DNA of 64,000 nucleotides from Mesocentrotus franciscanus (Eukaryota > Echinodermata > Echinoidea > Camarodonta > Strongylocentrotidae), in contig CP137686.1 of assembly GCA_037976565.1 (NCBI GenBank), positions 3,948,019-4,012,018 on the forward strand, given 5' to 3'. Below are positions 61,736 through 64,000 of this stretch, in pieces (within the stretch, counting starts at the first letter, position 1; each line of letters begins with the position of its first letter). A program made the translations under genes and the position numbers. The notes below the pieces were generated by a model that saw nothing but the letters and a program-made list of their open reading frames with translations, was not told the DNA's origin and did no database searches.

Positions 61736-63200
61736 GGGCCGGCCCACACTATGAGCGTCGTTTGCACCTACCCTCGTCGATTTTTTTTTTTCTTTTCTTT
61801 TTTTTAATATTCTTTTTTTAAATCAGGGTCAGGGTTTTGTTGGGGATGGGTTTTTTTAAAGGTAATCCTCTAAAATGCGCAAATCTTTCAAATGTTTTCT
61901 AACACCTCTCTTACTTTGGGGTAATCTCAACAGCTCATGAGACCGACCAAATAAAACAAAGAAATGCACATGTGAAATATGTCTATGCATGGTCTGCACG
62001 CGTATACAAGTCATGTAACTTATGTAAGCATCAGTTCTTTCAAAAAAATTCCTGTACGTAATAATGTCACTAGCTGTACTCTGATATAAGTCTTCTCAAG
62101 ATTGTGAGCTACATGTTGCACGAGCGTCGGGCGGCCAAACTCTGCCAACACTCAGTGACATTCGGGCCCGTAAAAATAATAATAGGCTATTGATTCAAAT
62201 ATCGACAAAAATCTATAACGAATAATAATATTAAATAATATTTAATAGCTAATTTAGAAGCTGTAATATTGTTTTAACAAGCGAGTAATACTAATAGGCT
62301 ACATAGATAGATATAGATAAATAGATAGGATAAATAAACAAATGAACAATTAAATGGGATAAAACGAAGTTATATAAGTAAATCAATTAATAGTAAATGA
62401 GTATTGAAATAATGTACTATATAAAACAAATCAAATAAATGAACAAATAAATGAATATATAATTCATAGGCCCAGGGCGGCGATCCCGGGGGACGGGGGA
62501 CACGTCCCCCTCAATATTTAGGGGTCGACCCCCCGGAAAATTTGAAAAAGTGCACACACAAAATGTATGAGCAAATACTGACTACAAGACTGCAACACCC
62601 TTTTAGGCTCTGGAGGGCCCAAGACTGCAGCATTTATAGACTAATAAAAATGCAAAAATCTTCTCGCTCCCTACCATATAATATCCTTCAAAATGTGCAG
62701 GTAAACATTGTAGAAAATCTGTATCCCGTTTTTATAGTCATGCATTGCTAAGGAATGTAATTTTTTAATATAATAACAAACTTCAAAAACCTGTGAGGGG
62801 GTAGTCACTTCCGTCATCTTCGCCCCTCTCGTTCACATATGCTTCCTCGTCCCTCGCATTTTGCCCCCCATAGAAATCGTCGCCCCTGCATCAGAGAGGC
62901 CGATATATATATTATAGGCCCTAATGTTGTTGTTTTTTTAGAGGAAATATTAAAGACAAGAAAAGTCCCCAATTCCATAAATTTAATTTACAGCTTTGCC
63001 GACGAGTTACAAAATAAATGACATAAATTTCCCAATTTTCAGTTTAATATACGGAATTCTGGAAGAGGGGTGCGCTCTCCCCTCCTACGGAGCTGGATAT
63101 GATCGGAGAGCTATCTGTACGTGTTTTGCATGGACATGCATTTCATTACTTGGATTGCTAGCTAGCTGTGCAATAGCAAGCAGGGAAACCCGTCACCCTG
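61736..63200. other. Intergenic region before RPB1
   Basis: AT-rich, with a GC-rich block at 62465-62535 (GGACACGTCCCCC and GGGGTCGACCCCCC palindromic words). No exon recognised. Confidence 0.45.
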
Positions 63201-63208
63201 CAGAATTG

Positions 63209-63216
63209 TATAAATA
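63209..63216 (+). promoter_or_regulatory. TATA-box candidate for RPB1
   Basis: TATAAATA followed by a GC-richer GGGCTGCG, about 233 nt before the start codon. A transcription start around 63240 would be expected if it is used. Confidence 0.45.
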
Positions 63217-63448
63217 GGGCTGCGAAATCGGTGGAAATCTAAGTGCGTTGCAAAAGCGCTTCGTTGACTTCAACAATCCATCCAACCGAGAACTAGTGGA
63301 GATTGTCAATGATTTCCATTGTGTGGGATCAAGTACTCCCAAAATCTCGTGGCATGCATTGACATTGTTGCAGAATTCACGAGGATATTTTTGTGATATT
63401 CTACGAAGCCAGAACTTGTGGAGTGTTTGAGAATTCATCGCTGAAAAA

Positions 63449-63535
63449 ATGGCGACTCTTCTCTATAACGATTCGAAAGCGCCTATGCGCAATGTCAGAC
63501 GTGTGCAGTTCGGAGTTCTCAGCCCTGATGAAATG
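63449..63535 (+). CDS. POLR2A: RNA polymerase II largest subunit, first coding exon
   Basis: The ATG at 63449 sits in AAAAAATGGCG. The exon encodes 29 residues beginning MATLLYNDSKAPM and ending RRVQFGVLSPDEM, then a donor GTAATG. The segment VRRVQFGVLSPDE is the diagnostic N-terminus of RPB1, the catalytic subunit of RNA polymerase II (human has IKRVQFGVLSPDE), and feeds into the clamp-core region. The N-terminus before it is variable between animals. RPB1 and RPA1/RPC1 differ here, and the match is to RPB1. The exon ends in phase 0; the following intron runs to the window end. The gene is divergent from CHD1L. Confidence 0.88.
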
Positions 63536-64000
63536 GTAATGTGATGTGAATGAACGAATGATTAACCACGTAGGGCTACACTGATTATACCGGCATCAAT
63601 TCACAGTATCGTTTTGTTTTAGGCCCAATTAGGGGAATGATTTGATTAGGTCAGATATATTCTTTGACACGTACCTGTGTACACAAACGATGAATTATAT
63701 ATGAATGTTTAATAAAGACCCTCACAAAAGAGTGAAAATAGGCAAGATTAAGAAATTGAACAGATGAGATGTTTATTCATTGAGTTTGACCATGTCGACC
63801 GAGTGCGTGTGTGTGTGTGTGATTCTTTAATTGTGACTTTACGAAATATACCAACATTAATTTAACTTGATTGTGTTTTTCCTTATCTGGCATCCAAGAT
63901 GCCATGTCGATAAGATTAAGTGGTCAAAGTGTGATAAGGGTCTATGTGTGATATGCTAAAATAAAAAAGAAAACCTGTTTACATGTAGACTCTACACTAC
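63536..64000 (+). other. RPB1 intron 1 (partial)
   Basis: No second exon is visible before the window ends. A short GT run lies at about 63806-63820. Confidence 0.6.

Noticed and set aside
61398..61767. Long Ser/Leu-rich open frames on the - strand
   Set aside because: They are translations of the GAGA-rich tract; low complexity, no conserved residues, no splice context. The same applies to 19196-19576 and 59304-59699.
63248..63430. Open frame in the RPB1 leader as a possible upstream ORF
   Set aside because: It starts at TTG, not ATG, and shows no similarity to known proteins.

Overview
This window is animal nuclear DNA. Its genes are split by many introns with GT..AG borders, the intergenic DNA and introns are AT-rich, and it is crowded with tRNA-derived SINEs, LINE and Ty3/Gypsy fragments, and short inverted-repeat DNA transposons. 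The three gene families (mitochondrial agmatinase, CHD1L/ALC1, RNA polymerase II largest subunit), a TTAGGG-type telomeric tract and the repeat style fit a marine deuterostome. A sea urchin is my best guess, but that is inference. No bacterial or operon-like organisation is present.

Layout. (1) 1-2137: the last two coding exons of an agmatinase-family gene (copy A, +), cut by the window start, with a dead duplicate of its last exon inside the final intron. (2) 2138-14556: intergenic DNA built from minisatellites, a 5'-truncated LINE with a 12-bp target duplication, a decayed Ty3/Gypsy element, and a Jockey/CR1-like LINE interrupted by a TA-flanked element. (3) 14557-25279: agmatinase copy B (+), seven exons. 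Its introns hold two hAT-type elements with perfect 8-bp target duplications, a TTAA-flanked THAP-bearing (Kolobok-like) element and a TTAA MITE. The last two exons and their flanks are a duplicate of the 1-3637 region. (4) 28322-34507: agmatinase copy C (-), seven exons, tail-to-tail with B. (5) 34508-41512: no recognised gene; a near-perfect 109-bp-arm hairpin, a recent 287-bp tandem duplication, SINEs and an interstitial telomeric tract. (6) 41513-58764: complete CHD1L/ALC1 on the - strand, 22 exons, about 1,006 codons. (7) 58765-63448: a purine-rich intergenic region split by a 961-bp inverted-repeat element. (8) 63449-63535: first coding exon of the RNA polymerase II largest subunit (+), running off the window.

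Function. The agmatinase copies are predicted mitochondrial binuclear-manganese ureohydrolases. CHD1L is a poly(ADP-ribose)-activated chromatin remodeller and RPB1 is the polymerase II core; the two are divergent neighbours about 4.7 kb apart. B and CHD1L each contain one apparent single-base deletion that breaks the frame (exon 5 of B; exon 17 of CHD1L). Since CHD1L is otherwise intact, draft-sequence indels are as likely as real lesions.

The most unusual signal is a set of DNA transposons whose arms are filled with one short word in both orientations. The word differs per element (GAGTAA, ACTGGT, ATTCAAATT, GTTCGG, CGAGTA, ACACGGTA, GGTGTTAA). Two of them, at 9.5 kb and 60 kb, share a unique core and similar ends but carry different words, as if word arrays are replaced while the core persists. 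I interpret the words as subterminal transposase-binding arrays; that is a hypothesis.
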